Origin: Methanospirillum hungatei
GTDB lineage: Archaea > Halobacteriota > Methanomicrobia > Methanomicrobiales > Methanospirillaceae
Direction: 5' to 3'
Assembly: GCF_019263745.1 (NCBI RefSeq)
Contig: NZ_CP077107.1
Coordinates: forward strand, 1,984,001 to 2,048,000
Length of the DNA: 64,000 nt
The translations under genes were made by a program, and so were the position numbers. Position 1 is the stretch's first letter; each line of letters opens with the position of its first letter. The notes under the pieces are model-generated. The model was not told the origin of the DNA. It saw nothing but the letters and a program-made list of their open reading frames with translations, and ran no database searches. Below, in pieces: positions 18,507 to 28,546 of this stretch.

Positions 18507-18719
18507 GAAATATTACATGATTGTAGTAATCACAGATATGTAGTTCATCATGAGATGAGGACTTATGACTTGTGCATACTCGGTAATCTCATTATATTCT
18601 GATCGTTCTTCGACAACTGGGATTCACCGATCATAAAATTGATAATTTGAACCTTAAATAGGAAATAAAATGAGGATATTACCATAATATTTTCCCACAA
18701 CGCTTATTATTATGTGACA

Positions 18720-18920
18720 TCACTTTGTCTCTATTGAGAAATTTTTCATAATATTGCTTATTATCTGCTGACTCATGTTTAGAAGCTCAATACCAACAAT
18801 TCGGTTATCTTCATCATAATCGAGAATAACTCCAGGTTGTATCTCCTCAGAATCCATAATCGGTGAGTCATGAAACCTCAGATAAAGAGCCTCATTTGCA
18901 GAATCTATTGTAATTTTCAT
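18720..18920 (-). CDS. DUF2283 family protein (partner of the DUF4258 protein)
   Basis: A 66-residue protein with the DUF2283 pattern: MKITIDSANEALYLRF, then an acidic turn, GVILDYDEDNRIVGIELLNMS. Its start overlaps the stop of the DUF4258 gene by 4 nt. DUF4258/DUF2283 pairs resemble toxin-antitoxin modules and this would be the antitoxin-like half, but the function is inferred from pairing only. Confidence 0.8.
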   Translation of the reverse strand: MKITIDSANEALYLRFHDSPIMDSEEIQPGVILDYDEDNRIVGIELLNMSQQIISNIMKNFSIETK

Positions 18921-19171
18921 TTTCGAACCCTCCGATCAAAGAACACTGTGATAATTCTTTGTGGATGAACAGATGGATTGACAATTACCCGTAAAAACTT
19001 CCCCTTCCTCTCTGGTATTGCAGAAACATAATGCATCGTCCCATCTTCTCTCAATTCTGTGTAATCAGGATCTTCAATTGTTTTTCTAATCCACTCATGA
19101 GAAATATCACGTTCTTGGGCCATTGACAAAGCATGGATAGAAAAACAATAATTTGACATGAATGATTCCAT
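18917..19171 (-). CDS. DUF4258 family protein (RelE-like toxin candidate)
   Basis: A small basic protein of about 84 residues. CFSIHALSMAQERDISHEWIRKTIEDPDY is the DUF4258 N-terminal pattern (a His-containing helix, then ER-I), followed by beta strands with GKFLRVIVNP and RIITVFFDRRVRK. The family is thought to have a RelE/ParE-like or BrnT-like fold. Start codons are possible at 19171 or 19159; the second gives the more usual N terminus. It overlaps the DUF2283 gene by 4 nt, so the two are translated together. Confidence 0.75.
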   Translation of the reverse strand: MESFMSNYCFSIHALSMAQERDISHEWIRKTIEDPDYTELREDGTMHYVSAIPERKGKFLRVIVNPSVHPQRIITVFFDRRVRK

Positions 19172-19226
19172 CAATATTTGTTATCTATCATTTATTGAGA
19201 TCGCATTTCATGAATGATTCTGCGAA

Positions 19227-21026
19227 CTATACCCTCTTAAACATTTTACTTAATTCCTGACACGAAAACGAGATTATCGTCGGCCGGCCATGTGGACAGG
19301 TCCAGGGATCAGCGGTCTGTGACAACTGGGTGATAATATCCATCCCCTGTTCCGGAGTAAGCACTGCTCCGGCCTTGACCGCACTCCTGCAGGCAACCAG
19401 CCGGAGAACCTGCTCTTTTAACCTGACTGGTCCATCATCCTCTGAAAGGATGGTTCCTATTATCTCCCTGACCGTTTCAGGATCTTCATATCTTCCGAGG
19501 ACCACCGGAACACCCCGTACACACCAGGTATCCTGACCAAAGGGCTCAATAATAAACCCTTCATCGGAGAGGACCGGAAGAACAGACGGGATAAGCCCGG
19601 CCTCGGAAGGGCTGAGGGTGAGCACTACCGGGGCAATCAGTTCCTGGGTTTTCAGGTGTAAAGACTCCTGCTCTTTTAGTTTATCATACCTGACCCGTTC
19701 ATGGGCTGCATGCTGATCAATGAGAAATAATGCCCCGGTCTTGTCACTTGCGATAATATATGTCCCACCAACCTGCCCAATCCAGAAGAGTTCAGGAAAC
19801 CGTTCATCCCTGACCAGACCCTCATCGACACTCTCCTGTAACCTCGTCTGCAGGAGCTGGCGTGACGTGGTCCGGTACCCGGCAAGAGTTGCTTCACATA
19901 CCTGGCGTGCAACCGGTGCTGCTGCCATCGTCCCATACCGGATCGGAGTTGGTGCCGGAGAAGGAATATCAGAGAGAGAGATCTGGGAATCTTCATCCGG
20001 TTCAGTCGGGAGGTCAAGGAGATCTGCATCTTCAAGTGCTCTCCTGACGGTCCGGACAAGCAGGTCAAGGATCTTTCGTTCTGCAGAGAACCTGACTTCA
20101 CGCTTGGTCGGATGGATGTTCGCATCGACCTCTGCAGGAGGGATTTCAAGCATCAGGACCGCAACCGGCCATACATTGCCAGGTATCAGCGATCCATACG
20201 CCCGTTTTACTGCAGATATCATCGCAGGAGACTGAACAAGACGACCATTTACTGCAATGAGAAACCGTTGCCTATTCTGCTTCACCAGTTTCGGGAGTGA
20301 GATCAGACCGGTCACGAGGGTATTTCCTTCCTCGCCTCTGATGGGGATCATCATCCCCGCCTCAGACGGGTACAATGCCCGGAAGATATCAGAAAGGTCA
20401 GATCCTCCATGGGTGGAATACTTCTCTATCCCGTTTACGAGATATCTGAAGGTGATGCCCGGATACAGGCAGGCAAATGACTCAAGAAGGGATGTGATGT
20501 GAGTAACCTCTGTCTGCAGGCTTTTCAGGAACTTTCGCCTGGCTGGTGTGTTGAAAAACACCTCCTCAACCATTATCGAAGTCCCGTTTGGAGCACCGGT
20601 CTCGGCACATTCGACGACCTCTCCCCCCGTGATCCGAAACCTGATTGCCGTCTCCGATTCCTTTGGCTTTGTAACCATCGTCACGTAGGAGACTGCTGCA
20701 ATGCTTGCCAGTGCTTCACCCCGAAACCCAAGAGTTCGGCATGAAAGCAGATCATCACCGGTCCTGATTTTACTTGTGGCATGGGCAAGAAAGGCAATAC
20801 TGACCTGATCAGAAGGGATCCCAACCCCGTCATCGGTGATTCGGATGCGGGATATCGCACCATGGGCGGTTGAGACTTCCACCGTAATCCGTGATGATGC
20901 TGCATCGATCGCATTCTCAACCAGTTCTTTGACGATTGAAACCGGACGATCCACCACCTCACCGGCAGCGATCAGATGGACGGTGGATTCATCAAGGACC
21001 TGGATGACCGGGGCAGATTCAATCAT
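19227..21026 (-). CDS. mutL: MutL, mismatch repair ATPase/endonuclease
   Basis: A 599-residue MutL that links MutS mismatch recognition to strand nicking. The GHKL ATPase motifs are KELVENAIDA, DDGVGIP and LGFRGEALASIA; NTPARRKFLKS closes the lid region. The C-terminal domain has the endonuclease box DQHAAHERVRYD, where the last position of DQHA(x)2E(x)4E is Asp instead of Glu, and ACRSAVKAG plus CPHGRP, the zinc-site motifs. The start overlaps the mutS stop by 4 nt. MutSL in archaea is thought to derive from bacteria. Confidence 0.95.
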   Translation of the reverse strand: MIESAPVIQVLDESTVHLIAAGEVVDRPVSIVKELVENAIDAASSRITVEVSTAHGAISRIRITDDGVGIPSDQVSIAFLAHATSKIRTGDDLLSCRTLGFRGEALASIAAVSYVTMVTKPKESETAIRFRITGGEVVECAETGAPNGTSIMVEEVFFNTPARRKFLKSLQTEVTHITSLLESFACLYPGITFRYLVNGIEKYSTHGGSDLSDIFRALYPSEAGMMIPIRGEEGNTLVTGLISLPKLVKQNRQRFLIAVNGRLVQSPAMISAVKRAYGSLIPGNVWPVAVLMLEIPPAEVDANIHPTKREVRFSAERKILDLLVRTVRRALEDADLLDLPTEPDEDSQISLSDIPSPAPTPIRYGTMAAAPVARQVCEATLAGYRTTSRQLLQTRLQESVDEGLVRDERFPELFWIGQVGGTYIIASDKTGALFLIDQHAAHERVRYDKLKEQESLHLKTQELIAPVVLTLSPSEAGLIPSVLPVLSDEGFIIEPFGQDTWCVRGVPVVLGRYEDPETVREIIGTILSEDDGPVRLKEQVLRLVACRSAVKAGAVLTPEQGMDIITQLSQTADPWTCPHGRPTIISFSCQELSKMFKRV

Positions 21027-23701
21027 GGATGTTGTGCTTTCTCCTGCAGACCGGCGAGGATGCCAAGTGCCTGCATCGGTGTGATCTCATTCACCTGAAG
21101 CGAGCGGAGTTCTTCCCGGAGGGGATCCGGCCCTGACTCTCTCACCGGCTCTGTTCCTGCATCAAGAAGGATCATCTGGGTGTACCGCTTGACACCTCCG
21201 CCCATCGGATCCTCCCCGCTCATGATACGTTTCATCAGTTCTTCAGACCGGGTGACAACCGAAGCCGGGACTCCGGCCAGCTGAGCTACATGAATACCAT
21301 AACTCCGGTCAGTTGCACCGGGCACCAGTTTGCGGAGAAAAATGATATCCCTGTCAGTCTCCTTTACCGCGAAATGACAATTCCTGACTCGCTTTAGGTC
21401 TGCTTCTATCCCGACTATCTCATGGAAATGGGTCGCAAAAAGACATCGCGGCCCTTTTGACCTCTTTCCATGAAGATGTTCAAGGACCGCTTTTGCAATA
21501 CAGTACCCGTCAAGGGTGCTGGTCCCTCTGCCGATCTCATCCAATATGACCAGGCTCCTCTCCGTTGCATGGTTGAGGATAGTTGCAAGCTCCATCATCT
21601 CGACCATAAAGGTACTCTGCCCGGAGGCAAGGTCATCAAATGCTCCGACTCTCGTAAATATCCGGTCAACAACCCCGACTCTGGCGTAGGTTGCTGGAAC
21701 ATAACTCCCCATCTGGGCAAGAATGATGATCAGGGCCACGCTCCGCATGTATGTGGACTTTCCGGCCATATTTGCCCCGGTGATGATGAGAATCTGGTCC
21801 TCCCCTGCCGAGAGCTCTGCATCGTTGGGGACAAATCCTCCTCCGATGCTGCTTTCCACCACTGGATGACGCCCCTCCCGGATCAGAAGGGTTGGTTCAT
21901 CAATCAGTTCAGGCCTGACATACTGGTGTTTGAGTGCTGCTTCAGCAAGTCCGGCATAGAGATCAATCATTCCAACCGCCTGGGCGATCTCCTGAATGGC
22001 CGGGACCTCCAGGCTGGCCTTTTCGAGAATATCCCTGAATATCTCCTCTTCAAGACTCAGCAGCCGCTCATCTGCCGTTGCAATCTGTGACTCCATCTCG
22101 CGGAGTGCAGGAACGGTGTATCGCTCTCCGTTCGCTGTTGTCTGGCGGCGTTCATAATCATCAGGAACGCTCGCGAGATTTGCTTTTGTTATCTCGATAT
22201 AGTATCCAAAAACCGCGTTGTATTTTATTTTCAGGGATTTTATCCCGGTCCGTTCCTTCTCCTGCTGCTCAAGATCCGCAATCCACTGCTTCCCGTTCCG
22301 TGAGATAGACCGGAGATGATCAAGCTCCTCATGATACCCGTCCTGTATCACACCACCTTTTCTGACCAGGGCGGGTGGATCCAGGGCAATTGCCTTGGTA
22401 ATAAGATCAGCGAGAGGAGTAATATCCCTGATTCCGGCGATTGCATCAGACAGTTCTTCAGGAATGTTACTCTCGTTAGAAAGGATAGACTTGAGATTTT
22501 TCACCGATTCATGTGCTCCTGCAAGGGTTACCAGGTCACGTGGACTTGCATTCCCATAGCTGATCCGGCCGGCAATCCGCTCAAGATCAGGGAACCGGTG
22601 GATACAGGTCCGAACCTCATGCCTGATTGCTGACCGGTCAATACAATATGAAACGGCATCAAGCCTGCGGTTAATCGCATCTGGATCCAGAAGGGGTGCT
22701 GCAATCCGTCGCCTCAGCAGACGGCGCCCCATCGGGGTCAGGGTCATATCAATGGTTACAACAAGGGTCCCTTCTTCGGTCCGGTCCCGGATATTCGAAA
22801 GCACTTCCAGATTTCGCAGGGTGACGGCATCAAGGACAAGGTGTGATCGGAGATCTGATCGATGAACTGACCTGATATGGGATAATGCATCAAACTGAGT
22901 CTTCTGGGCATAGGCAAGGGCAGCCCCTGCTGCAATGGTTCCTGCAGGATAACCGGCACAGGGCAGATCTTCCAGGGATGTGACACCAAACTGCCGGCAG
23001 AGAACCTCCTCTGCGGATGCCATCGTGAACAATGAGGGATCCTGGGATGATACAAGCGGTAGGGCAAGATGCAAAAACCGTACCAGATCCTCACCGGCAC
23101 CTGCAGGGATGATACATTCCGACGGATGATATCGTGCTGCTTCAGACCGGATGCCATCGTTCATATCCTGTAAGGGGATATCGGTAAACTGAAAATCACC
23201 GGTTGAAATGTCGATGAAAGAAAGCCCGACCCGTTTCTTTTTCAGGTCAGGCCAGACTGCCATCAGGTATCGTGCCTGTTCGGTTGAGAGGAGAGCGGCA
23301 TCAATGACGGTTCCCGGTGTGACGACCCTGACAACCGCCCTCTTCACAATCCCTTTCGCTTTTTTCGGATCCTCGACCTGCTCGCAGATGGCGACCTTGT
23401 ATCCTTTGCTGATCATGCGGGACAGGTAGGTATCGACAGCATGGTACGGAACCCCGGCAAGCGGAATCTCCTGACCGTCCGGCATCCGGCCCCGTGAGGT
23501 CAGGGTGATATCAAGTTCTCTGGCACAAATCCGGGCATCCTCACAGAACGTCTCATAAAAATCACCCATCCGAAAGAAGATGACACAGTCCGGGTACTGC
23601 TGCTTTGCATCGTAAAATTGTTGCATTGCCGGCGTAATTTTCCCCGGTTTCTCTGCATTTACTTTTTGCCCGGTTTCTTTCGGGGCTGCCGGATCACTCA
23701 T
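21023..23701 (-). CDS. mutS: MutS, mismatch recognition ATPase
   Basis: A MutS of 892 residues from the ATG at 23701. The mismatch-probing Phe-x-Glu is in RMGDFYETF near residues 45-53. The ATPase has Walker A TGANMAGKST, GQSTFMVEMMELATIL and Walker B VILDEIGRGTSTLDG, then the composite-site ATHFHEI. Near the C terminus is NEITPMQALGILAGL, as in bacterial MutS. A GTG at 23743 is in frame, but its ribosome site is only one base away. It forms an operon with mutL. Confidence 0.95.
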   Translation of the reverse strand: MSDPAAPKETGQKVNAEKPGKITPAMQQFYDAKQQYPDCVIFFRMGDFYETFCEDARICARELDITLTSRGRMPDGQEIPLAGVPYHAVDTYLSRMISKGYKVAICEQVEDPKKAKGIVKRAVVRVVTPGTVIDAALLSTEQARYLMAVWPDLKKKRVGLSFIDISTGDFQFTDIPLQDMNDGIRSEAARYHPSECIIPAGAGEDLVRFLHLALPLVSSQDPSLFTMASAEEVLCRQFGVTSLEDLPCAGYPAGTIAAGAALAYAQKTQFDALSHIRSVHRSDLRSHLVLDAVTLRNLEVLSNIRDRTEEGTLVVTIDMTLTPMGRRLLRRRIAAPLLDPDAINRRLDAVSYCIDRSAIRHEVRTCIHRFPDLERIAGRISYGNASPRDLVTLAGAHESVKNLKSILSNESNIPEELSDAIAGIRDITPLADLITKAIALDPPALVRKGGVIQDGYHEELDHLRSISRNGKQWIADLEQQEKERTGIKSLKIKYNAVFGYYIEITKANLASVPDDYERRQTTANGERYTVPALREMESQIATADERLLSLEEEIFRDILEKASLEVPAIQEIAQAVGMIDLYAGLAEAALKHQYVRPELIDEPTLLIREGRHPVVESSIGGGFVPNDAELSAGEDQILIITGANMAGKSTYMRSVALIIILAQMGSYVPATYARVGVVDRIFTRVGAFDDLASGQSTFMVEMMELATILNHATERSLVILDEIGRGTSTLDGYCIAKAVLEHLHGKRSKGPRCLFATHFHEIVGIEADLKRVRNCHFAVKETDRDIIFLRKLVPGATDRSYGIHVAQLAGVPASVVTRSEELMKRIMSGEDPMGGGVKRYTQMILLDAGTEPVRESGPDPLREELRSLQVNEITPMQALGILAGLQEKAQHP

Positions 23702-23845
23702 AACTAGTACACATTTAGGAAGAAAGGCCAAAATGGTAACCACATCCTTCTGAAACCATACATGTTTCAGGATGATTTACAATTCAAACGCGATTCAGCC
23801 GTAATAATGATAGTATTAAACCTCTAAAAAATGAGAAACTCTTCT

Positions 23846-24832
23846 ATGAAAGCTGCAATCATCGGCGCTTCCGGATACACCGGTGGCGAACTGATCCGAC
23901 TGATGCAATCACACCCTCATGTGACCATTGATGTCGCAACATCCCGACAGCTGGCAGGAAGGCCGGTGACGTCACAACATCCCCATCTCAAAGGTTTTTG
24001 TGATCTTACCTTTGAAAACCCGGAGATATCTGCACTTGATACAGATATCGCATTCCTCGCAGTCCCACACACGGCCGCCATGGCATATGTTCCGGACCTG
24101 ATGGAACAGGGAATAAAAATAATTGATCTCTCTGCTGATTACCGGCTCCCGAAAGCAGTCTTTGAAGAAGTCTACGGGACGCCACATACCGCATGGAAAG
24201 ATATCCCCTATGGATTATGTGAATTACATCGTGATGCCTGTAAAAATGCACCCTTCGTCTCCAATCCTGGCTGTTTTCCAACTGGTGCTACCCTGGCATC
24301 AGCTCCCCTGGCAAAAAAAGCTCATACAGTCATTTATGACTCAAAGACTGGGGTATCAGGTGCCGGTGACAGCCCGTCAGCAACGACCCACTTTCCAAAT
24401 GTCGGGGACAACCTGACGGCATATAAACTGACCAGTCACCGTCACCTGGCCGAGATGAGACAGGAACTAGCCCACCTTGGATCAAAGGCCCGGTGTTACT
24501 TCACCCCCCATCTGCTTCCGGTGAACCGTGGTATTCTGACCACCGCACATATCCTGCTTGATGAACCACTCGAGCAGAAAGAGGTTGAGAAATTATACCA
24601 GGATTATTACCGGAACGAACCATTTGTCCGGTATCAGCGACCCTCCCTCAATGCAGTCAGGGGATCCAACTTCTGCGACCTGATCGTTGAAGCTTCAGAG
24701 GACCGGATCGTCGCCGTATCAGTCATTGATAACCTGGTAAAGGGAGCAAGTGGTCAGGCAATACAGAATATGAACCTGATGTGCGGATGGGACGAAACAC
24801 TCGGGCTGATGAATCCGGGGATGCTTCCCTGA
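23846..24832 (+). CDS. argC: ArgC, N-acetyl-gamma-glutamyl-phosphate reductase
   Basis: Reduces N-acetylglutamyl phosphate to the semialdehyde in arginine synthesis. The protein starts [19 protein letters not shown] with the NADPH loop; the catalytic Cys is in [13 protein letters not shown] (about residue 143), and HRHLAEM and [12 protein letters not shown] are conserved. An ATG five codons earlier (23831) is possible, but a TATA-like AGTATTAAA at 23812-23820 puts the RNA start close to 23841, favouring 23846 and a leaderless mRNA. First gene of argC-CBS-argJ-argB. Confidence 0.95.
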   Translation: MKAAIIGASGYTGGELIRLMQSHPHVTIDVATSRQLAGRPVTSQHPHLKGFCDLTFENPEISALDTDIAFLAVPHTAAMAYVPDLMEQGIKIIDLSADYRLPKAVFEEVYGTPHTAWKDIPYGLCELHRDACKNAPFVSNPGCFPTGATLASAPLAKKAHTVIYDSKTGVSGAGDSPSATTHFPNVGDNLTAYKLTSHRHLAEMRQELAHLGSKARCYFTPHLLPVNRGILTTAHILLDEPLEQKEVEKLYQDYYRNEPFVRYQRPSLNAVRGSNFCDLIVEASEDRIVAVSVIDNLVKGASGQAIQNMNLMCGWDETLGLMNPGMLP

Positions 24833-24842
24833 TGGAGAGAAT

Positions 24843-25319
24843 ATGATTGTTCGAGATGCAATGACCAAGGACCCGGTGACCTGTCAGGCAGGCGATTCAA
24901 TTGCTGATGTTGCCGGAGTAATGCGCAGCAGAAAGATTGGTGGAATTCCCATTCTTGAGGGGAATACACTTGTTGGTATCGTTACCGAGACTGATATCAT
25001 ACAGCTCCTCATGACAAAAGGACCCTCTGATGATCTCTGGCTTCCATCCCCCCTTGAGATCATCGAACTTCCAGTCAGGGAATTTATCAACTGGGAACAT
25101 ACCAAAAAGGCCCTGACCGATATCAGACAAAAGAAGATAGCAGACATCATGAGTAAACCGGTGATCACCATCTCCCCGGATGATGATATCGAATCTGCAG
25201 CACAGCAGATGCTCGAGAAGAAGATTGATCGGCTCTGTGTTACAGAAAATAACAGGCTTGTTGGAATAATCACCCGAGAGGACATTGTCTGGTCCCTGGC
25301 TGGCGATAAGGATGCGTAA
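24843..25319 (+). CDS. Protein with two CBS domains, inside the arginine operon
   Basis: A 158-residue protein made of two CBS motifs (about 1-60 and 97-155): IVRDAMTKDPVTCQAGDSIADVA with GIPILEGNTLVGIVTETDI, and IADIMSKPVITISPDDDI with LCVTENNRLVGIITREDI. CBS pairs bind adenosyl compounds such as AMP, ATP or SAM and often regulate partners. There is no attached catalytic domain. The gene lies 10 nt after argC and 1 nt before argJ, so it is co-expressed with arginine synthesis. Confidence 0.9.
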   Translation: MIVRDAMTKDPVTCQAGDSIADVAGVMRSRKIGGIPILEGNTLVGIVTETDIIQLLMTKGPSDDLWLPSPLEIIELPVREFINWEHTKKALTDIRQKKIADIMSKPVITISPDDDIESAAQQMLEKKIDRLCVTENNRLVGIITREDIVWSLAGDKDA

Positions 25320-25320
25320 A

Positions 25321-26472
25321 ATGCAGTCAATTTGTGCGATAGAGGGAGTAAAAGCAGCAGGAATCAAAGAGGGCAAATATGGTCTTGCACTTATTGAGGC
25401 GGAAGGAACTGCAGCAGCTGCATTTACCATGAATAAGGCGAGCGCAGCCCCCATCATCCTCATGCGTGAACGGATGAAGAAGGGATACCTGACCGCCACC
25501 ATAACAAACAGTGGATGTGCAAATGCCCTGACTGGAAAACAGGGAATATCAGATGCCATGGAGATGGCAGTAATTGCCGGTGAGTACCTTGGTGTAGAAC
25601 CGGAGACGGTTGGTGTTGCCAGTACCGGAGTCATCAGCCGGTACCTGAACCTGCCCCTGATCCGGGACCAGTGCTCACGCATCTCCCCAACCCTCACCCA
25701 TAGTGCGGATGCAGAGATCACCGCAGCACGGGCCATCATGACAACCGACCTGACCGAAAAACACGCTCTTGTGGAGCGTGACGGTTTTGTTATCGGTGGT
25801 ATATGTAAAGGATCAGGGATGATTGCACCAAACATGGGCACCATGCTCGGATATGTGTACACCGATGCAGAAATAAGCCAGCAGGATCTGCAGGGTGCAC
25901 TTAAATCAGCAGTCAGACGGAGCTTTAACCGGGTTGTGGTTGACGGAGATACCAGTACCAATGATGTGGTGTTTCTCACCGCAACCGGAGCAGCAGGAAA
26001 AGTCCCGAAGGATGAGTTTGCCAGAGCTCTAGAGGAGTGCTGCACCATCCTTGGAAAACAGATCGCAAAGGATGGGGAGGGAGCCACAAAGATGATCGAG
26101 GTTGTTGTCAGAAACGCTCTGACCGAAGATGACGCAGACCTCATCGCACGGACCATTGTCGGATCTCCCCTGGTTAAGACCGCCGTGTACGGAGAGGATC
26201 CGAACTGGGGACGTATCGTTGCTGCTGCCGGCCGGTCTGGTGCAGAGATAGATCCTGAGATCGTCTCATGCTGGATTGCGAACCGGAACATCCGGGCACA
26301 GGTATGCGACCGGGGAACTATCGCTGCAGATCTCTCACAGGCGAAGGCTGCCCTCTCCGGCGGTGAGGTCAGGATTGAACTTGACCTTGCCCTTGGAAAA
26401 GAGCATGCGACGGCCTGGGGCTGTGACCTGACTGAAAAATATGTTGAGATTAACGGGAAGTACACCACATGA
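25321..26472 (+). CDS. argJ: ArgJ, glutamate N-acetyltransferase (ornithine acetyltransferase)
   Basis: A 383-residue ArgJ that transfers acetyl from N-acetylornithine to glutamate. The precursor is cut before a Thr nucleophile; the motif reads [17 protein letters not shown], with Thr kept but Gly in place of the usual Ala before it. [11 protein letters not shown] and ATGVISRYL-like segments ([12 protein letters not shown]) are conserved, as is [14 protein letters not shown]. The ATG at 25321 follows the CBS gene directly. The end overlaps argB by 4 nt. Confidence 0.95.
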   Translation: MQSICAIEGVKAAGIKEGKYGLALIEAEGTAAAAFTMNKASAAPIILMRERMKKGYLTATITNSGCANALTGKQGISDAMEMAVIAGEYLGVEPETVGVASTGVISRYLNLPLIRDQCSRISPTLTHSADAEITAARAIMTTDLTEKHALVERDGFVIGGICKGSGMIAPNMGTMLGYVYTDAEISQQDLQGALKSAVRRSFNRVVVDGDTSTNDVVFLTATGAAGKVPKDEFARALEECCTILGKQIAKDGEGATKMIEVVVRNALTEDDADLIARTIVGSPLVKTAVYGEDPNWGRIVAAAGRSGAEIDPEIVSCWIANRNIRAQVCDRGTIAADLSQAKAALSGGEVRIELDLALGKEHATAWGCDLTEKYVEINGKYTT

Positions 26473-27353
26473 AGCGTGAAGACGTTCTGATGGAGGCACT
26501 GCCCTACATCCAGAAGTTTCATGGCAGGAGCATGGTCATCAAGCTGGGCGGTCATGCCATGGTCGACACCTGCATCATGGACACGGTCATCCGTGATGTT
26601 GTTCTCCTCCAGCTGGTCGGAATCAAGTGTGTAATTGTTCACGGAGGAGGGCCTGAGATCACCGAGAAGATGAAGGCCATGGGGAAACAGCCCCGTTTCG
26701 TTTCCGGGCTTCGGATAACTGATGATGACACCCTGGAAGTTGCCCAGATGGTCCTTGTCGGCAAGATAAATTCAAAGATAGTGTCCCTCGTTTCCCGTGC
26801 CGGGGGGCGGGCTGTTGGAATCTCTGGAAATGACGCCAACCTCATCATCGCCAGAAAGATGGACCGGCAGAAGGTCAGAGTTGACAACCGGGAGGAAGAG
26901 GTTGATCTCGGGCATGTCGGGGAGATAGAAGAGATTCGGCCTGCTCTCCTCCATACTCTGCTTGATAACCAGTTCATCCCCGTCATCTCTCCGCTTGCCA
27001 TTGACCGGAGCGGCAATGATCTGAACATCAATGCAGATACCGCAGCCGGTGAACTTGCAATCGCTCTTGGTGCACACAAACTGATCAGCATGACTGATGT
27101 GGATGGCATCATGAACCGTGAGCGGACTGAGGTATACCGGCGGATGACACCACAGGATGCCGAGGATCTGATTGCATCAGGCGTAGTATCCGAAGGAATG
27201 ATCCCAAAAGTGCTGGCAGTTCTTCGTGCCCTTCATGGCGGGGTTCCCTATGCCCACATCATCAACGGCAACCTTGCCCACAACCTGATCATGGAACTCT
27301 TCACTGCTGAGGGAGTAGGGACCATGATCACCGACCGAAGCGACGAGGTGTAA
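26469..27353 (+). CDS. argB: ArgB, acetylglutamate kinase
   Basis: A 294-residue amino-acid kinase that phosphorylates N-acetylglutamate. The phosphate loop is [11 protein letters not shown] (about 22-32); [18 protein letters not shown] and the C-terminal [31 protein letters not shown] are typical. Its start overlaps argJ by 4 nt. It has the N-terminal extension [16 protein letters not shown] associated with arginine-sensitive forms, so feedback control is likely but inferred. Confidence 0.95.
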   Translation: MKREDVLMEALPYIQKFHGRSMVIKLGGHAMVDTCIMDTVIRDVVLLQLVGIKCVIVHGGGPEITEKMKAMGKQPRFVSGLRITDDDTLEVAQMVLVGKINSKIVSLVSRAGGRAVGISGNDANLIIARKMDRQKVRVDNREEEVDLGHVGEIEEIRPALLHTLLDNQFIPVISPLAIDRSGNDLNINADTAAGELAIALGAHKLISMTDVDGIMNRERTEVYRRMTPQDAEDLIASGVVSEGMIPKVLAVLRALHGGVPYAHIINGNLAHNLIMELFTAEGVGTMITDRSDEV

Positions 27354-27367
27354 CGGCTACGACAATA

Positions 27368-28543
27368 CTGCAGAAATATCTCCTCGCTGGCATTATAACT
27401 GTCATTCTCCTGACATGTCTGACGGGACCAGCCAGTGGTTCAGTGTATCTGAAGAACGGAACTGAGATAAGCGAAGATACTGCGTATATCACCATTCTCC
27501 AGGATCCGAATACAACAGCAGAAATCCTCTCCATCCAGTTTTTTTACAATATCCATTGTGGTGCCTGTCACAGTGCCATAGCGTACTTGGATGAATACCG
27601 GTCTGCCAACCCGGGCATCGTTATCTCGTACCATGACCTGTTTAATAGTACCGAGAATAGAGAATTGTTTGAAAATAGCAAAGCGGAGTATAACCGGCAG
27701 TATGCATCAGTTCCGATCATCTTTATGGGAAATGCAGTACTTGAGGGGGACTATGCCATCAGGACAAATTTTGAACCCCTGGTGAGTGGATATGAAAAGC
27801 TGAATCAGAAAGGATTCTCATTCCCTTCACTTCCACAATTTACAACCTCGTCTCAATCAAATACAGACGGGACGGATATCAGTATTCCTCTGATAGTCGG
27901 AGCAGGACTTCTTGATGGTATTAATCCCTGTGCTTTTGCAGTCCTTGTGATTCTGCTGATATATCTGATGTCACTTGGTAGCAGACAGAAGATGATTCTG
28001 GCAGGGATCGTCTATTCAGCGGCGGTCTTTTTCTTCTACTTCCTGTCCGGAGTGGGGATCTTCACCATTATCCAGACAACCGGGCTGGTCAAAGGATTCT
28101 CCTTTGTGGCGGCAGTGATTGCGATCATTGCTGGTATTCTGATGATAAAGGATGCATTTTATCCGGGAAAGGGTCCATCATTAGCAATTCCGGAGGGGAG
28201 AAAAGGAACAATAAACCGGTATATTGAAAAGTCAACCATCCCATCGGCTTTCGTGCTTGGAATTCTGGTCGGGATGTTTGAACTTCCCTGCACTGGTGGA
28301 ATTTATCTCGCCATCCTGTCGATGATATCGCTCCGGACTGATGTTAGCGGAGGTCTTGGATACCTTCTCATCTATAACTTTGCATTCATCATTCCGCTTC
28401 TGGTCATTATTGCCCTGCTTGCCTGGGGCCTGCCACCGGAGCGGGTGAACGAGTTCAGGATTGAACAAAGAAGAGTGATCCGGATAATCATAGGATGTAT
28501 TATGTTTTTCTTTGCAGCCATCATCCTGATGGAGTTATTCTAA
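27368..28543 (+). CDS. Thioredoxin-like plus CcdA/DsbD-like membrane protein
   Basis: An exported thiol protein. After a signal-like hydrophobic stretch comes a thioredoxin-like domain with the pair CGAC (in NIHCGACHSAIAYL) and SVPIIFMGN, then a six-helix CcdA/DsbD-type domain with GLLDGINPCAFAVLVILL and ELPCTGGIYLAI, whose Cys pair passes electrons across the membrane. The first ordinary start codon is the GTG at 27443, but that would remove the signal peptide encoded at about 27368-27442. GAGGTG at 27345-27350 is a good ribosome site; CTG at 27368 or ATA at 27365 may be the real start. It follows argB closely. Confidence 0.8.
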   Translation: MQKYLLAGIITVILLTCLTGPASGSVYLKNGTEISEDTAYITILQDPNTTAEILSIQFFYNIHCGACHSAIAYLDEYRSANPGIVISYHDLFNSTENRELFENSKAEYNRQYASVPIIFMGNAVLEGDYAIRTNFEPLVSGYEKLNQKGFSFPSLPQFTTSSQSNTDGTDISIPLIVGAGLLDGINPCAFAVLVILLIYLMSLGSRQKMILAGIVYSAAVFFFYFLSGVGIFTIIQTTGLVKGFSFVAAVIAIIAGILMIKDAFYPGKGPSLAIPEGRKGTINRYIEKSTIPSAFVLGILVGMFELPCTGGIYLAILSMISLRTDVSGGLGYLLIYNFAFIIPLLVIIALLAWGLPPERVNEFRIEQRRVIRIIIGCIMFFFAAIILMELF

Positions 28544-28546
28544 CTA

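Noticed and set aside
24897-26642. Open frame of 581 codons opposite argJ and the CBS gene
   Set aside because: It is the mirror of real genes with strong third-position bias; its translation is Ser/Arg-rich without domains.
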